Source of the DNA: Paraburkholderia sp. PGU19
GTDB taxonomy: Bacteria > Pseudomonadota > Gammaproteobacteria > Burkholderiales > Burkholderiaceae
DNA: 64,000 nt
NCBI RefSeq assembly: GCF_013426915.1
Contig: NZ_AP023183.1
Location: 62,001 to 126,000 of the forward strand
Direction: 5' to 3'
Below are positions 1 to 9,422 of the stretch, piece by piece. Both the position numbers and the translations under genes were made by a program. Under the pieces are notes generated by a model. The model searched no databases and was not told the origin of the DNA. It was given only the letters and a program-made list of their open reading frames with translations. Every line of letters begins with the position of its first letter. Position 1 is the first letter of the stretch.

Positions 1-1
1 A

Positions 2-285
2 TTACGCCCGACGTTGACACTCGTCGCGCGCCAGCCGCTCGGCAAAGGGGCGATGCGCGACGTCTTCCCAGCAGCCGAGCGTGGCCAGCAGCTTGCGCAT
101 GCGGTCGAGGTGCTGCAGCACTTCTTTCTGCAGCTGCCCGCGTTCGCGCATCAGGTGGCGCGACGCTTCATCCTGCGCGGACGGCACGTGAACCACGTGC
201 ATGCGGTCCCGCTCGCCACGCAGCCACGCGCGCAGGTTGATCACCAGCCTGATGGCATCGAGCCGGTCGGTCTTCGCGCGACAAC
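2..285 (-). pseudogene. IS110-family transposase fragment
   Basis: The minus strand encodes a stretch typical of the N-terminal DEDD RuvC-like domain of IS110 transposases, with the AKTDRLDA motif followed by a Ge..rmhvVhvPs / RER..L..e helix pattern. Only about 95 residues are recognisable. A stop codon lies at the window edge, and the residues upstream of about position 285 no longer match the family. It is cut on both sides, and the IS701 element begins about 100 bp away. No function is expected. The family call is sound; the exact subgroup is not determinable. Confidence 0.6.
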
Positions 286-380
286 TGTGCGCATGATCCT
301 CTCTCCTTTCAGTAAGGCTCAACAGGCTGATTTTAAGGATTGGCCTGTGTGCCCCCTGCATAGGATCTTTCATTCTCTAG

Positions 381-1881
381 TCTCACTGTGTCACAAAATC
401 TATTTGCAGTGAAGCGATACCTGGTAGTATTGAATAATACAGACTTCGGGCGATCGCGATGAGAGAAGATGTCGACGAATTTGACGCGTATCTGAATCAT
501 CTGGCGCTGGCGTTAGGGCACGCCGATCGCCATGCCGGCCTCAAGGGTTACTGTTCGGGCTTGGTAATGCCGTTGTCACGCAAGAGCGTCGAGCCGATGG
601 CCGCGCATATTGACCCACTTCACGCGAGTGCGAAACACCAGTCACTTCACCATTTTGTGGCCAAGGCAGAATGGTCTGACCGGGCGGTCCTGCAGCGGGT
701 ACGCGAATGGGTGATGCCCGCGTTAGGCCTGCACGCTGCTGAAGAGGCTGGCTATTACTGGATTATTGACGATACGGGCTTCCCGAAGAAGGGCAAGCAT
801 TCGGTCGGCGTAGCGCGACAATACTGTGGGCAACTGGGCAAACAGGATAACTGCCAGATCGCCGTGAGCCTGTCGATCGCGACGCAACGGGGCAGTTTGC
901 CGATTGCCTGGCAATTGTATATCCCCAAGGAATGGATTGACGACCGGGAACGTGCCCGTCGCGCTGGCATTCCCGACGAACTAGTTTTCCAGACCAAGCC
1001 ACAGATTGCGCTGGCCCAGCTTCGCGAGGCCATAGCATCCGGCGTTGCGCCGGGCATCGTGCTGGCCGACGCTGGGTATGGCGACGAAACCGCATTCCGG
1101 GAGGGCATAACTGAACTGGGTTTGTTGTACGCGGTAGGGATCCGGCCGGTCACCTCTGTGTGGGCGCCAGGTACGGAGCCGCTTCCACCCAAGCCCTGGA
1201 GCGGGCGCGGTCAGCCACCGAAGTTGTTGCGCCGTGCGCCCGGCCATAAACCGCTCGCGGTGAAGGAACTGGCCATGCAATTACCCGTGAACGCCTGGCA
1301 AACCGTAACCTGGCGGGAAGGTAGCAACGCAGCACTTTCCTCACGCTTTGCCGCCGTACGGGTTCGTCCCGCACATCACGACTATTGGCGAAGTACGGTT
1401 CGCGACGAAGAATGGCTGCTTATTGAATGGCCTGATGGCGATACGGAGCCGCTCAAATACTTTCTCGCTACTGCCCCCGAGGAGGCGACACTTGAGCAGC
1501 TTGTGTTCGTGACCAAGATGCGCTGGCGCATCGAGCGCGACTATCAGGACCTGAAACAGGAGTTCGGGCTCGGTCATTATGAAGGGCGAGGCTGGCGTGG
1601 CTTTCACCACCACGCCACATTGAGTATCGCTGCGTATGGGTTTCTGATGGCTCAGCGACTGCGAATGCAATCAGGTGGACGCGATAAAAAAAACTTCCTT
1701 GAACGGGCGCTGCCTGCCCTTCCCTCGGATTACATCCCCCGGGGCAGTCCAGCGCGCTCAACGCCACGTTCCTGATTCCATTACCACGTTGCGCATCCTG
1801 CTTGGACTAAGGCTCATGCAACGATGGCTCGCTCCCTAGTACAGCAATCGAGCGCGCAATTATTTATATGACACAGTAGTA
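381..1881 (+). mobile_element. IS701-family element, copy A
   Basis: The 1501-bp element is bounded by imperfect inverted ends sharing ACTGTGTCA, just inside a CTAG tetranucleotide on each side (377-380 and 1882-1885). This fits the 4-bp YTAR target duplication known for IS701 elements. It contains one intact transposase gene. A second copy at 3230-4729 appears identical except for one missing base. Confidence 0.88.
459..1775 (+). CDS. IS701-family transposase (intact)
   Basis: The 438-residue protein is a DDE transposase of the IS701 family. The N-terminal part (MREDVDEFDAYLNHL) and the block DDTGFPKKGKHSVGVARQY around residues 104-122 are characteristic, with the first catalytic Asp in that block. 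The second Asp lies in LADAGYGDE near residue 203, and the C-terminal block with MRWRIERDYQDLKQEFGL supplies the Glu. Length is normal for the family, and the frame is uninterrupted, so this copy is probably functional. It is the only gene of the element and would catalyse cut-and-paste movement into YTAR targets. Confidence 0.92.
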   Translation: MREDVDEFDAYLNHLALALGHADRHAGLKGYCSGLVMPLSRKSVEPMAAHIDPLHASAKHQSLHHFVAKAEWSDRAVLQRVREWVMPALGLHAAEEAGYYWIIDDTGFPKKGKHSVGVARQYCGQLGKQDNCQIAVSLSIATQRGSLPIAWQLYIPKEWIDDRERARRAGIPDELVFQTKPQIALAQLREAIASGVAPGIVLADAGYGDETAFREGITELGLLYAVGIRPVTSVWAPGTEPLPPKPWSGRGQPPKLLRRAPGHKPLAVKELAMQLPVNAWQTVTWREGSNAALSSRFAAVRVRPAHHDYWRSTVRDEEWLLIEWPDGDTEPLKYFLATAPEEATLEQLVFVTKMRWRIERDYQDLKQEFGLGHYEGRGWRGFHHHATLSIAAYGFLMAQRLRMQSGGRDKKNFLERALPALPSDYIPRGSPARSTPRS

Positions 1882-1885
1882 CTAG

Positions 1886-3225
1886 CAGGTTGCTGAAATA
1901 CCGCCGACGCGCGTCATCGCGGCGGGCCGTAGATGCGTTGATATGAGGACCTTACCCGCCCCCTTGGAGATCATGCGCGGCGCTGACACGTTTACCGAGA
2001 GTTTGTTTTCTTTTCGCAAGCTGGACGACTTCGTTCCGGCCTCGCATCCGCTGCGTGCGATCCGCGTCATGGCGAACAAAGCGCTCGCGAAGATGGATCG
2101 ACTGTTTGCCGGGATGTACGAAGCCGACATAAAGGGCGGGCGGCCGAGCATCGCGCCGGAGAAATTGCTGCGAGCCATGCTCATTCAGGTGCTTTACAGC
2201 ATCCGCTCGGAGCGCCAGCTCATGGAGCAGGTGCAATACAACCTCTTGTTTCGCTGGTTCATTGGCCTGGCAATGGATGATGTGGTGTGGGTGCCCACGG
2301 TCTTCACGAAGAACCGCGAGCGGTTAATCAAGCACGACGCAGTGATCGAATTCTTCAACGAGGTGGTGAACATCGCTGAGAAGAATGACCTGCTCTCGGG
2401 TGAGCATTTCAGCGTGGACGGCACGCTGATCCAGGCGTGGGCGGGGCACAAAAGCTTCGTGCGCAAGGAGGGTGACGATCAGGACAACGACGGTGGCAGT
2501 GCGGGTGACTTCAAGGGTAGCAAGCGCAGCAACGAGACGCACCAGTCGAAGACCGATTCCGATGCGCGTCTTTATCGCAAAGGCAAGACGGCCAGCGAAT
2601 TGCGGTACATGGGCCATACGCTGACCGATAATCGGCACGGCCTGGTAGTCAACGCGCGCGTGACCAGTGCTGACGGGCACGCTGAACGCGAGGCAGCCAA
2701 GATCATGATCAACGATGCAAGGCAAGTGGCAGAAGACCCCGACGTGGAAATCACGCTGGGTGCGGACAAGGGTTACGACGCACAGGAATTTATCGAGGCC
2801 TGCCAGGCGATGAAGGTTACACCGCACGTTGCACAAAACACTTCGGGCCGGCGTTCCGCGGTGCCCGATACGATTGCCTCAAGCGTGGGCTACGCCATTT
2901 CGCAGCAAAAACGCAAGTTGATCGAACAAGGTTTCGGATGGGCCAAGACCGTGGGACGTATGCGCCAGGTCATGGTGCGTGGCTTGAAGAAGGTGGACCA
3001 GATGTTCGTGTTGAACATGGCGGCCTACAACCTCGTGCGCATGCGTTCACTGGGACAAGTCCGCCCGTAGTGGCGGAAATGGCAGAAACGAGCCCAGAAA
3101 TTGGCCTCAGGTCATCGAAAATGATGTTGAATCCGCGCTGAAATTTCGCAATGCGAAAAAGCTTGAAACAGAAGCTGCGTAAGCGGAGGGGTGCTGCTTT
3201 CACTGATGGGTACTTCAGCAACCTG
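1886..3225 (+). mobile_element. IS5-type element between two IS701 copies
   Basis: The 1340-bp element is bounded by inverted repeats CAGGTTGCTGAARTACC (left at 1886, right ending at 3225) and flanked on both sides by CTAG (1882-1885 and 3226-3229). The same CTAG copies serve as inner flanks of the two IS701 elements, so the elements abut without spare sequence. Confidence 0.85.
1943..3070 (+). CDS. IS5-family (IS1182-like annotation) transposase
   Basis: The 375-residue DDE transposase has the N-terminal DUF772-type region (GGRPSIAPEKLLRAMLIQ, near residues 65-85), the first catalytic Asp in HFSVDGTLIQAW, the second in GADKGYDA and the C-terminal RKLIEQGFGWAKTVG block with the Glu. Length and order fit the IS5 superfamily. 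The likely true start may be the internal ATG at 1973 (MRGADTFTE), which matches family N-termini; the longer ATG start has no clear ribosome binding site. The gene appears intact. The family name is less certain than the fold. Confidence 0.85.
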   Translation: MRTLPAPLEIMRGADTFTESLFSFRKLDDFVPASHPLRAIRVMANKALAKMDRLFAGMYEADIKGGRPSIAPEKLLRAMLIQVLYSIRSERQLMEQVQYNLLFRWFIGLAMDDVVWVPTVFTKNRERLIKHDAVIEFFNEVVNIAEKNDLLSGEHFSVDGTLIQAWAGHKSFVRKEGDDQDNDGGSAGDFKGSKRSNETHQSKTDSDARLYRKGKTASELRYMGHTLTDNRHGLVVNARVTSADGHAEREAAKIMINDARQVAEDPDVEITLGADKGYDAQEFIEACQAMKVTPHVAQNTSGRRSAVPDTIASSVGYAISQQKRKLIEQGFGWAKTVGRMRQVMVRGLKKVDQMFVLNMAAYNLVRMRSLGQVRP

Positions 3226-3229
3226 CTAG

Positions 3230-4729
3230 TCTCACTGTGTCACAAAATCTATTTGCAGTGAAGCGATACCTGGTAGTATTGAATAATACAGACTTCGGGC
3301 GATCGCGATGAGAGAAGATGTCGACGAATTTGACGCGTATCTGAATCATCTGGCGCTGGCGTTAGGGCACGCCGATCGCCATGCCGGCCTCAAGGGTTAC
3401 TGTTCGGGCTTGGTAATGCCGTTGTCACGCAAGAGCGTCGAGCCGATGGCCGCGCATATTGACCCACTTCACGCGAGTGCGAAACACCAGTCACTTCACC
3501 ATTTTGTGGCCAAGGCAGAATGGTCTGACCGGGCGGTCCTGCAGCGGGTACGCGAATGGGTGATGCCCGCGTTAGGCCTGCACGCTGCTGAAGAGGCTGG
3601 CTATTACTGGATTATTGACGATACGGGCTTCCCGAAGAAGGGCAAGCATTCGGTCGGCGTAGCGCGACAATACTGTGGGCAACTGGGCAAACAGGATAAC
3701 TGCCAGATCGCCGTGAGCCTGTCGATCGCGACGCAACGGGGCAGTTTGCCGATTGCCTGGCAATTGTATATCCCCAAGGAATGGATTGACGACCGGGAAC
3801 GTGCCCGTCGCGCTGGCATTCCCGACGAACTAGTTTTCCAGACCAAGCCACAGATTGCGCTGGCCCAGCTTCGCGAGGCCATAGCATCCGGCGTTGCGCC
3901 GGGCATCGTGCTGGCCGACGCTGGGTATGGCGACGAAACCGCATTCCGGGAGGGCATAACTGAACTGGGTTTGTTGTACGCGGTAGGGATCCGGCCGGTC
4001 ACCTCTGTGTGGGCGCCAGGTACGGAGCCGCTTCCACCCAAGCCCTGGAGCGGGCGCGGTCAGCCACCGAAGTTGTTGCGCCGTGCGCCCGGCCATAAAC
4101 CGCTCGCGGTGAAGGAACTGGCCATGCAATTACCCGTGAACGCCTGGCAAACCGTAACCTGGCGGGAAGGTAGCAACGCAGCACTTTCCTCACGCTTTGC
4201 CGCCGTACGGGTTCGTCCCGCACATCACGACTATTGGCGAAGTACGGTTCGCGACGAAGAATGGCTGCTTATTGAATGGCCTGATGGCGATACGGAGCCG
4301 CTCAAATACTTTCTCGCTACTGCCCCGAGGAGGCGACACTTGAGCAGCTTGTGTTCGTGACCAAGATGCGCTGGCGCATCGAGCGCGACTATCAGGACCT
4401 GAAACAGGAGTTCGGGCTCGGTCATTATGAAGGGCGAGGCTGGCGTGGCTTTCACCACCACGCCACATTGAGTATCGCTGCGTATGGGTTTCTGATGGCT
4501 CAGCGACTGCGAATGCAATCAGGTGGACGCGATAAAAAAAACTTCCTTGAACGGGCGCTGCCTGCCCTTCCCTCGGATTACATCCCCCGGGGCAGTCCAG
4601 CGCGCTCAACGCCACGTTCCTGATTCCATTACCACGTTGCGCATCCTGCTTGGACTAAGGCTCATGCAACGATGGCTCGCTCCCTAGTACAGCAATCGAG
4701 CGCGCAATTATTTATATGACACAGTAGTA
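3230..4729 (+). mobile_element. IS701-family element, copy B
   Basis: This copy is 1500 bp, one base shorter than copy A. It has the same inverted ends and CTAG flanks (3226-3229 and 4730-4733), in the same orientation as copy A. The two copies form a direct repeat around the IS5-type element. Confidence 0.88.
3308..4623 (+). pseudogene. IS701-family transposase, frameshifted copy
   Basis: This gene matches the intact copy at 459-1775 up to about residue 338 (YFLATAP). A run of five C in copy A is four C here (4323-4326), which shifts the frame and ends the first open frame at 4360. The remaining 90 residues, including the catalytic Glu block MRWRIERDYQDLKQE, continue in another frame to 4623. 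As written it would make a truncated, inactive protein. The single missing base in a homopolymer may be a true mutation or a sequencing error. Confidence 0.88.
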
Positions 4730-4922
4730 CTAGTCGTTCACTGTCCAACTTCTCGGGTTCAGTTCATAATTTGGTGAACACCAAACTACCCAAAACCTCA
4801 TTCAGCACGCCAGAACGGCCACTGCGAGACGCTTACCGGAGGGTATTCAAGGTGAATTTCTAGCGTTTCCGCAATCCTCGTGACGATTATCTAGCCGGCG
4901 CCACTGTAAATACTTTATGTAA

Positions 4923-5758
4923 GGTTGTGGTGCAATTCCGATGCGTCGGTCTGTTACTCTTGAGCTTTTGACGACCACGCGCCAATGAGCAAGCTGAAAG
5001 ATCTCGAAGGGTTATTCAACGGGCGTCATTTCGACCGCGAAGTTATCGTCCTTTGCGTGCGTTGGTATCTGCGCTACAAGCTCAGTCTGCGCGATCTTGC
5101 CGAGATGATGGTTGAACGCGGCCTGTCCCTCGCCCACACCACGATCCTGCGTTGGGTGAAGCGCTACACGCCGGAGTTCGTCAAACGCTGGAATCGGCTG
5201 GCCACGACAGGCGGTCAGTCATGGCGAGTCGATGAGACTTACGTGAAGATTCGTGGCAAATGGGCCTATCTTTACCGCGCTGTTGACCGGGCAGGAAAGA
5301 CGATCGATTTTCGACTCAGCGCCAGGCGCGATGTGGCGGCCGCAAAGGCGTTCTTCGCGAAGGCGATCAGAACACAGGGGCGCACTCCCGAAGCGATCAC
5401 GCTGGACGGCTATGCGGCATCTCATCGAGCGGTCCGCGAGATGCAGACTGACGGATCTCTACCCAGGCGAACGAAATTGAGATCCTCGAAGTACCTGAAC
5501 AACCTGATCGAACAAGATCACCGTCACATCAAATCGCGGGTGAACGTGATGCTCGGGTTCAAGCGGTTCCGGAACGCGGCCGTTACCCTCTCCGGCATCG
5601 AACTGATGCATCGCATTCGAAAAGGCCAGTTCGCTCTCACCAGAGTGCACCTCAAAGGTACCACTTCGCCCTCGATCTGGATGGCGGTTCTTTCAGCTCG
5701 TTGAGATCCCCGAAAAATCGGCGATTTCTCGCCTGCCTACCCAATTTGCACCACAACC
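4923..5758 (+). mobile_element. IS6-family element, copy 1 (uninterrupted)
   Basis: The 836-bp element has terminal inverted repeats beginning GGTTGTGGTGCAA at both ends (left at 4923, right ending at 5758). It holds one 239-residue transposase. The 8 bp outside each end do not match, so no target duplication is visible, which is common after IS6-type cointegrate events or rearrangement. Confidence 0.88.
4985..5704 (+). CDS. IS6/IS26-family transposase
   Basis: This 239-residue IS6-family DDE transposase has a helix-turn-helix N-terminus ([10 protein letters not shown]...[10 protein letters not shown]) followed by the catalytic motifs [24 protein letters not shown] and [12 protein letters not shown], giving D, D and E in order. 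Length is typical of IS26 relatives. It is the only gene of its element. It is the uninterrupted counterpart of the intron-split gene at 28865-31946, which has the same length when rejoined. Confidence 0.93.
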   Translation: MSKLKDLEGLFNGRHFDREVIVLCVRWYLRYKLSLRDLAEMMVERGLSLAHTTILRWVKRYTPEFVKRWNRLATTGGQSWRVDETYVKIRGKWAYLYRAVDRAGKTIDFRLSARRDVAAAKAFFAKAIRTQGRTPEAITLDGYAASHRAVREMQTDGSLPRRTKLRSSKYLNNLIEQDHRHIKSRVNVMLGFKRFRNAAVTLSGIELMHRIRKGQFALTRVHLKGTTSPSIWMAVLSAR

Positions 5759-5911
5759 AGAGAAACTCTGGAGCCGCTCGAAGCGCTGCACCCGGACGAC
5801 GCGTTTAGCGAGGACTGAACGGCGTCAACCGAGCCACTGATCGAGACCATGGTGTAACGGGGTCGCGGCCGATCTTCAAAGCGGTGTTATCCGGCCGCAG
5901 ACGGCCGAGCC

Positions 5912-7529
5912 TGTGTGAAAACGCACTCATCGCCTAAACTGAATCAACGCATTGAGACCGGGTGACTCATGAAGCGATTCGTTGAAGGCGATGACCGCAA
6001 ACAGGTCGCACTACTTCCCGAATGCGTCGACGACTATATAGGACAGGACAATCCGGTCAGAATCATAGATGTCTTCGTCGACGAACTGGACCTTGCGGAA
6101 CTTGGCTTCAACGGCGCTACGCCGGCAGTCACAGGGCGGCCGTCCTACCACCCGGGCGTGATGCTCAAGGTCTACATTTATGGCTACCTGAACCGGGTAC
6201 CTTCCAGCCGGCGTCTTGAGCGCGAATGCCAGCGCAATATCGAAATGATGTGGCTGACAGGACGTCTGACACCAGACTTCAAGACGATCGCAGACTTTCG
6301 CCGCGACAACGGCGCGGCGATACGGAACGTATGCCGCCGTTTCGTCGAACTATGCCGCGGTCTGAAACTGCTATCTGCTGATACGGTGGCCATCGACGGC
6401 AGCAAGTTCAAGGCTGTGAACAGTCGGGACAGGAATTATACGGTGGGCAAGATCGACAAGCGTCAGCAGCAGATTGAAGAAAGCGTTCAGCGATACCTCG
6501 ACGCAATTGAAACCGCGGACCGAACCAGTCCAATTGGTTTCGACGTGAAGACTGTGCGGCTTTACGAGAAGATCGCCCGTTTGCGCCAGCAGATGCGTGA
6601 ACTCGAGCAGATCAGAGCGCAGTTGAAGAACCAGCCCGACAAACAGTTGTCACTCACGGATCCGGATTCCCGTTCCATGACCAGTGATGGCAGGAGAACC
6701 GGAACGGTCGGCTACAACGTTCAGACTGCCGTGGACACGAAGCATCATCTGATTGTCGAGCACGAGGTGACCAACGTCGGAAACGATCACGGACAACTGA
6801 GCAGAATGGCGATAGCTGCGAAGGACGCGATGGGCAGATCGAAGCTGAAGGTGGTTGCTGATCGGGGTTACTTCAGCGGGCCAGAGATACGTGCATGCGA
6901 TCTGGCCGGCATCACAGCGTATGTCCCCAAACCACTGACCTCGGCGTCGAGGAAGAAGGGCCTCTTTACAAAGCGCGACTTCGTCTACGTTGCAAAAGAC
7001 GACGTGTATCGATGCCCAGCCGGCGAACGCGCCATTCATCGATTTAACACTGTCGAAAATGAAATGAATCTGCGGGTGTACTGGCCCAGCGCATGCCCGC
7101 GCTGCCCTCTCAAGGCACGCTGTTCGCCCAGCGACTATCGCCGCATCCGACGATGGGAGCACGAACATGTACTGGAAGCTATACAGCGTCGGTTGGACCG
7201 GAACCCTGAGGCAATGACCATCCGCAGAAGTACTGTCGAGCATGTCTTCGGCACGCTCAAGCACTGGATGGGTTCCACACACTTCCTGACGCGGACGCTC
7301 GGGCGAGTGAGTACGGAAATGAGTCTCCAGGTACTGGCCTACAACCTTAAGCGAGTCATGAATATACTTGGGGTTGCGAGGACGATCAAGGCGATGAGGA
7401 TGGCTGGAAGCTGAGGTCCTGAGGGGCCTCATTGCGACCGGTGATGTCGGGAAGATCGCCGGGTCCACAAAACGCGCTCGAGCACGCCAGGCAAACTCGC
7501 CTTAACGCGAAAAAAGTCGTTTCCACACA
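5912..7529 (+). mobile_element. IS1182-family element
   Basis: Inverted ends share TGTGTGRAAACG (left starting at 5912, right ending at 7529), about 1.62 kb apart, and enclose one full transposase gene. No matching target duplication was seen next to the ends. Confidence 0.8.
5969..7414 (+). CDS. IS1182-family transposase
   Basis: The 481-residue protein has the IS1182 layout. An N-terminal DUF772 region (TGRPSYHPGVMLKVYIYGYL, around residues 55-75) precedes the first Asp in DTVAIDGSKFKAVNS. A coiled-coil-like insertion follows, then the second Asp in VVADRGYFSG. Next is a Cys-rich stretch (CPAGE...CPRCPLKARC) and the C-terminal RRSTVEHVFGTLKHWMG with the Glu. Frame and length are complete, so the element is probably active. 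Confidence 0.92.
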   Translation: MKRFVEGDDRKQVALLPECVDDYIGQDNPVRIIDVFVDELDLAELGFNGATPAVTGRPSYHPGVMLKVYIYGYLNRVPSSRRLERECQRNIEMMWLTGRLTPDFKTIADFRRDNGAAIRNVCRRFVELCRGLKLLSADTVAIDGSKFKAVNSRDRNYTVGKIDKRQQQIEESVQRYLDAIETADRTSPIGFDVKTVRLYEKIARLRQQMRELEQIRAQLKNQPDKQLSLTDPDSRSMTSDGRRTGTVGYNVQTAVDTKHHLIVEHEVTNVGNDHGQLSRMAIAAKDAMGRSKLKVVADRGYFSGPEIRACDLAGITAYVPKPLTSASRKKGLFTKRDFVYVAKDDVYRCPAGERAIHRFNTVENEMNLRVYWPSACPRCPLKARCSPSDYRRIRRWEHEHVLEAIQRRLDRNPEAMTIRRSTVEHVFGTLKHWMGSTHFLTRTLGRVSTEMSLQVLAYNLKRVMNILGVARTIKAMRMAGS

Positions 7530-7549
7530 TCCTTATATGGACACCGCCC

Positions 7550-7796
7550 GGTTTGCCAGGTTGATCTTGTGTGATACGTGAACGAGGTATCGGCTGCGGT
7601 CTTATATGCGGCCTTTTGCAAGCCGAAGCTGCGGGCCCTGATGGAATGCGCCAGGAACGTCCTCATCTCGGCCACGTGCTTGAAGCACAAGGGTGTGTTC
7701 AGGTTTGCGTTCCTGCGGTCCGACCTGTCTCGCCATCACATTGAATTCAACCCAAGCAACCTACCAGTTCCTCAACGCTTCAAAGTGCTCATCCTG
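7550..7796 (-). other. Non-coding end of the IS1111-type element, possible bridge-RNA locus
   Basis: These 247 bp lie between the transposase stop and the inverted repeat, downstream of the gene. In the IS1111 group of IS110 elements the bridge RNA that pairs donor and target DNA is known to come from this side. I see no credible protein here, and I could not fold the RNA, so the call rests on position only. Confidence 0.3.
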
Positions 7797-8819
7797 CTAT
7801 GCAGGTCTGTTGCTCACATGATGCGCTTCGTACGACGTTCCGTGAGCGAGGATCGCCCAGGCGATTCTCGCCATTTTGTTCGCCAGGGCAACTGTTGCTA
7901 CATTTACTGGACGTCGCGCCTGTATTGCCTTTTGCCATGCGGTCGGTACCTTGGTGTGACACAGAACAGAGCGCGCTCCATGTATCAGCAACGTACGCAA
8001 GTATGGGTCGCCACGTCTGGAGATCGAGCCCAGCCGTATCTTTCCGCCGGTACCATTCTGACGAGGAACAAGCCCCAGATACGCTGCGAATTCGCGCCCC
8101 GACCTGAATGTCTTCGCATCTCCAATTGTAGCTACCAGCGCCGTTGCAGTCAGGCGGCCGATACCCGGCACTTCGGAGATCGCACGACATGCCGCTTCGT
8201 GTTTCTGCCAGGCGCCAATCCGCTTCTCGAGTTGATCGATGTCCTCGTCAAACAGGTTGATGCGACGCAACTGTTCGAGAAGGTTAAGAAGTATCGATCT
8301 TGGCAGTGTGTCTTCGAGTTCTGCCATGCGCTCCCTGATCTCGTCGAGTCCTGCTACGCGTCCTGCGCGAAACGTAGCGCCGAATTCATACAGCAGCCCA
8401 CGCAGCTGATTTATCTGCATCGTTCGAAACTTGACGAGCAACGAGCGCATACGATGAAGGCTTAGCATCACTTGCTGATCCTCTGTCTTGGCGGCAACCG
8501 TGCGCATGCCGGGTTGCTGCACTGCAGTCCAGATGGCCCGGGCGTCCGCCGCATCAGTCTTGTTCGTTTGCACGAAAGGTCGAATGAACTGGGCGTGTAA
8601 TAGCACGACCTCGTGTCCGAGCGCGCGAATCTTGCGCGCCCACCAGTGAGCACTTCCGCAAGCTTCGAGGGCGACGCGACCAGCGGGGCGCCGCGCCAGA
8701 AATGCGATTAAATCGTCTCGTCCGAACTTCCGGTTCGCGATCTCGCCAGTTTGGGCGTCGACCCAGTACAGCTGGAACACCCGTTTTGCAATGTCGAGTC
8801 CGTATGTCGTAGCATTCAT
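7797..8819 (-). CDS. IS110-family (IS1111 group) transposase
   Basis: This is a 340-residue DEDD recombinase. The N-terminal RuvC-like domain begins MNATTYGLDIAKRVFQ (first Asp), continues with VALEACGSAHWWAR (Glu) and KTDAADARAIW (two Asp). The C-terminal Tnp domain has EVPGIGRLTATALVATIGD and a RRGDPYLRTLLIHGARSV block with the expected Ser region. The start at 8819 is chosen because it begins the conserved domain; the open frame extends 30 residues upstream without similarity. Bridge-RNA-guided insertion is known for the family. Confidence 0.92.
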   Translation of the reverse strand: MNATTYGLDIAKRVFQLYWVDAQTGEIANRKFGRDDLIAFLARRPAGRVALEACGSAHWWARKIRALGHEVVLLHAQFIRPFVQTNKTDAADARAIWTAVQQPGMRTVAAKTEDQQVMLSLHRMRSLLVKFRTMQINQLRGLLYEFGATFRAGRVAGLDEIRERMAELEDTLPRSILLNLLEQLRRINLFDEDIDQLEKRIGAWQKHEAACRAISEVPGIGRLTATALVATIGDAKTFRSGREFAAYLGLVPRQNGTGGKIRLGSISRRGDPYLRTLLIHGARSVLCHTKVPTAWQKAIQARRPVNVATVALANKMARIAWAILAHGTSYEAHHVSNRPA

Positions 8820-8935
8820 CTGGGGCCTCCGTTCCTCAAGTGGTTGTGTCGCAGCTCCACTTTGGCACATCGATGCCGTTCGGTCCTGGAGGCCCTCAAT
8901 CGTGCCCAATTCCCCGGAGGGAGGGCGGTGTCCAT

Positions 8936-9422
8936 TCCATCTCGGCCAGAAGGCACCGTTCGCAAGTCAAATTGATTGGCCGTTCGAACGGCGGCTCCAA
9001 TCGCAAAAGCTGCCGGTTTAGTGGCATACCGGCGCCGCGCGTCGATTCGAGAGTCCGTGAGCCGCAGCGGATCCGCGCATACTGTATCGGTGCCGGGCCA
9101 TTTGTTCGGCTGGGTTTTGCAGCAAACGTCACAATGACCTCTATGGAGAGGTGGGCCCGATGCCATGAGCGAATCTTCCCGCAAAGATTTCGCCGAGGCA
9201 CGAAAAGCCGACGCGTCGAATTCACCGGACGCTAGCCAAGCCTGAGCACTAACAGGCGACCCCTGTCGGCCGGAACAAGCGGACGATTGCCCGCGCAGCG
9301 CACGAGTATCCGACCGAACGTCGCCAGCGATCAGCCAGTCAGCATCCGTGAGAGCCAGTTCCAACCCGATCGGCCTCGCGAGCGGTGGGCTACCGCTTCG
9401 CGTCAAGCGCCAACGACGTTAC
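8936..9422. other. Intergenic stretch without a recognised gene
   Basis: About 490 bp separate the IS1111-type element from the thiolase stop. Short open frames on both strands show no recognisable domain and no convincing ribosome binding site. It probably holds the flank of the insertion and the transcription end of the thiolase gene. Confidence 0.4.

Larger units (their letters stand above)
7537..8935 (-). mobile_element. IS110-family element, IS1111 group
   Basis: A 13-bp inverted repeat ATGGACACCGCCC lies at 7537-7549 and, inverted, at 8923-8935, either side of an IS110-type transposase on the minus strand. Short subterminal inverted repeats and a size near 1.4 kb fit the IS1111 group. 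The exact outer ends lie a few bases outside these repeats. Confidence 0.75.

Noticed and set aside
4923..5758. 8-bp target duplication around IS6 copy 1
   Set aside because: The flanking octamers do not match.
7578..8465. A 295-residue plus-strand open frame
   Set aside because: It lies antisense to the intact IS110 transposase and its composition mirrors that gene; no domain of its own.
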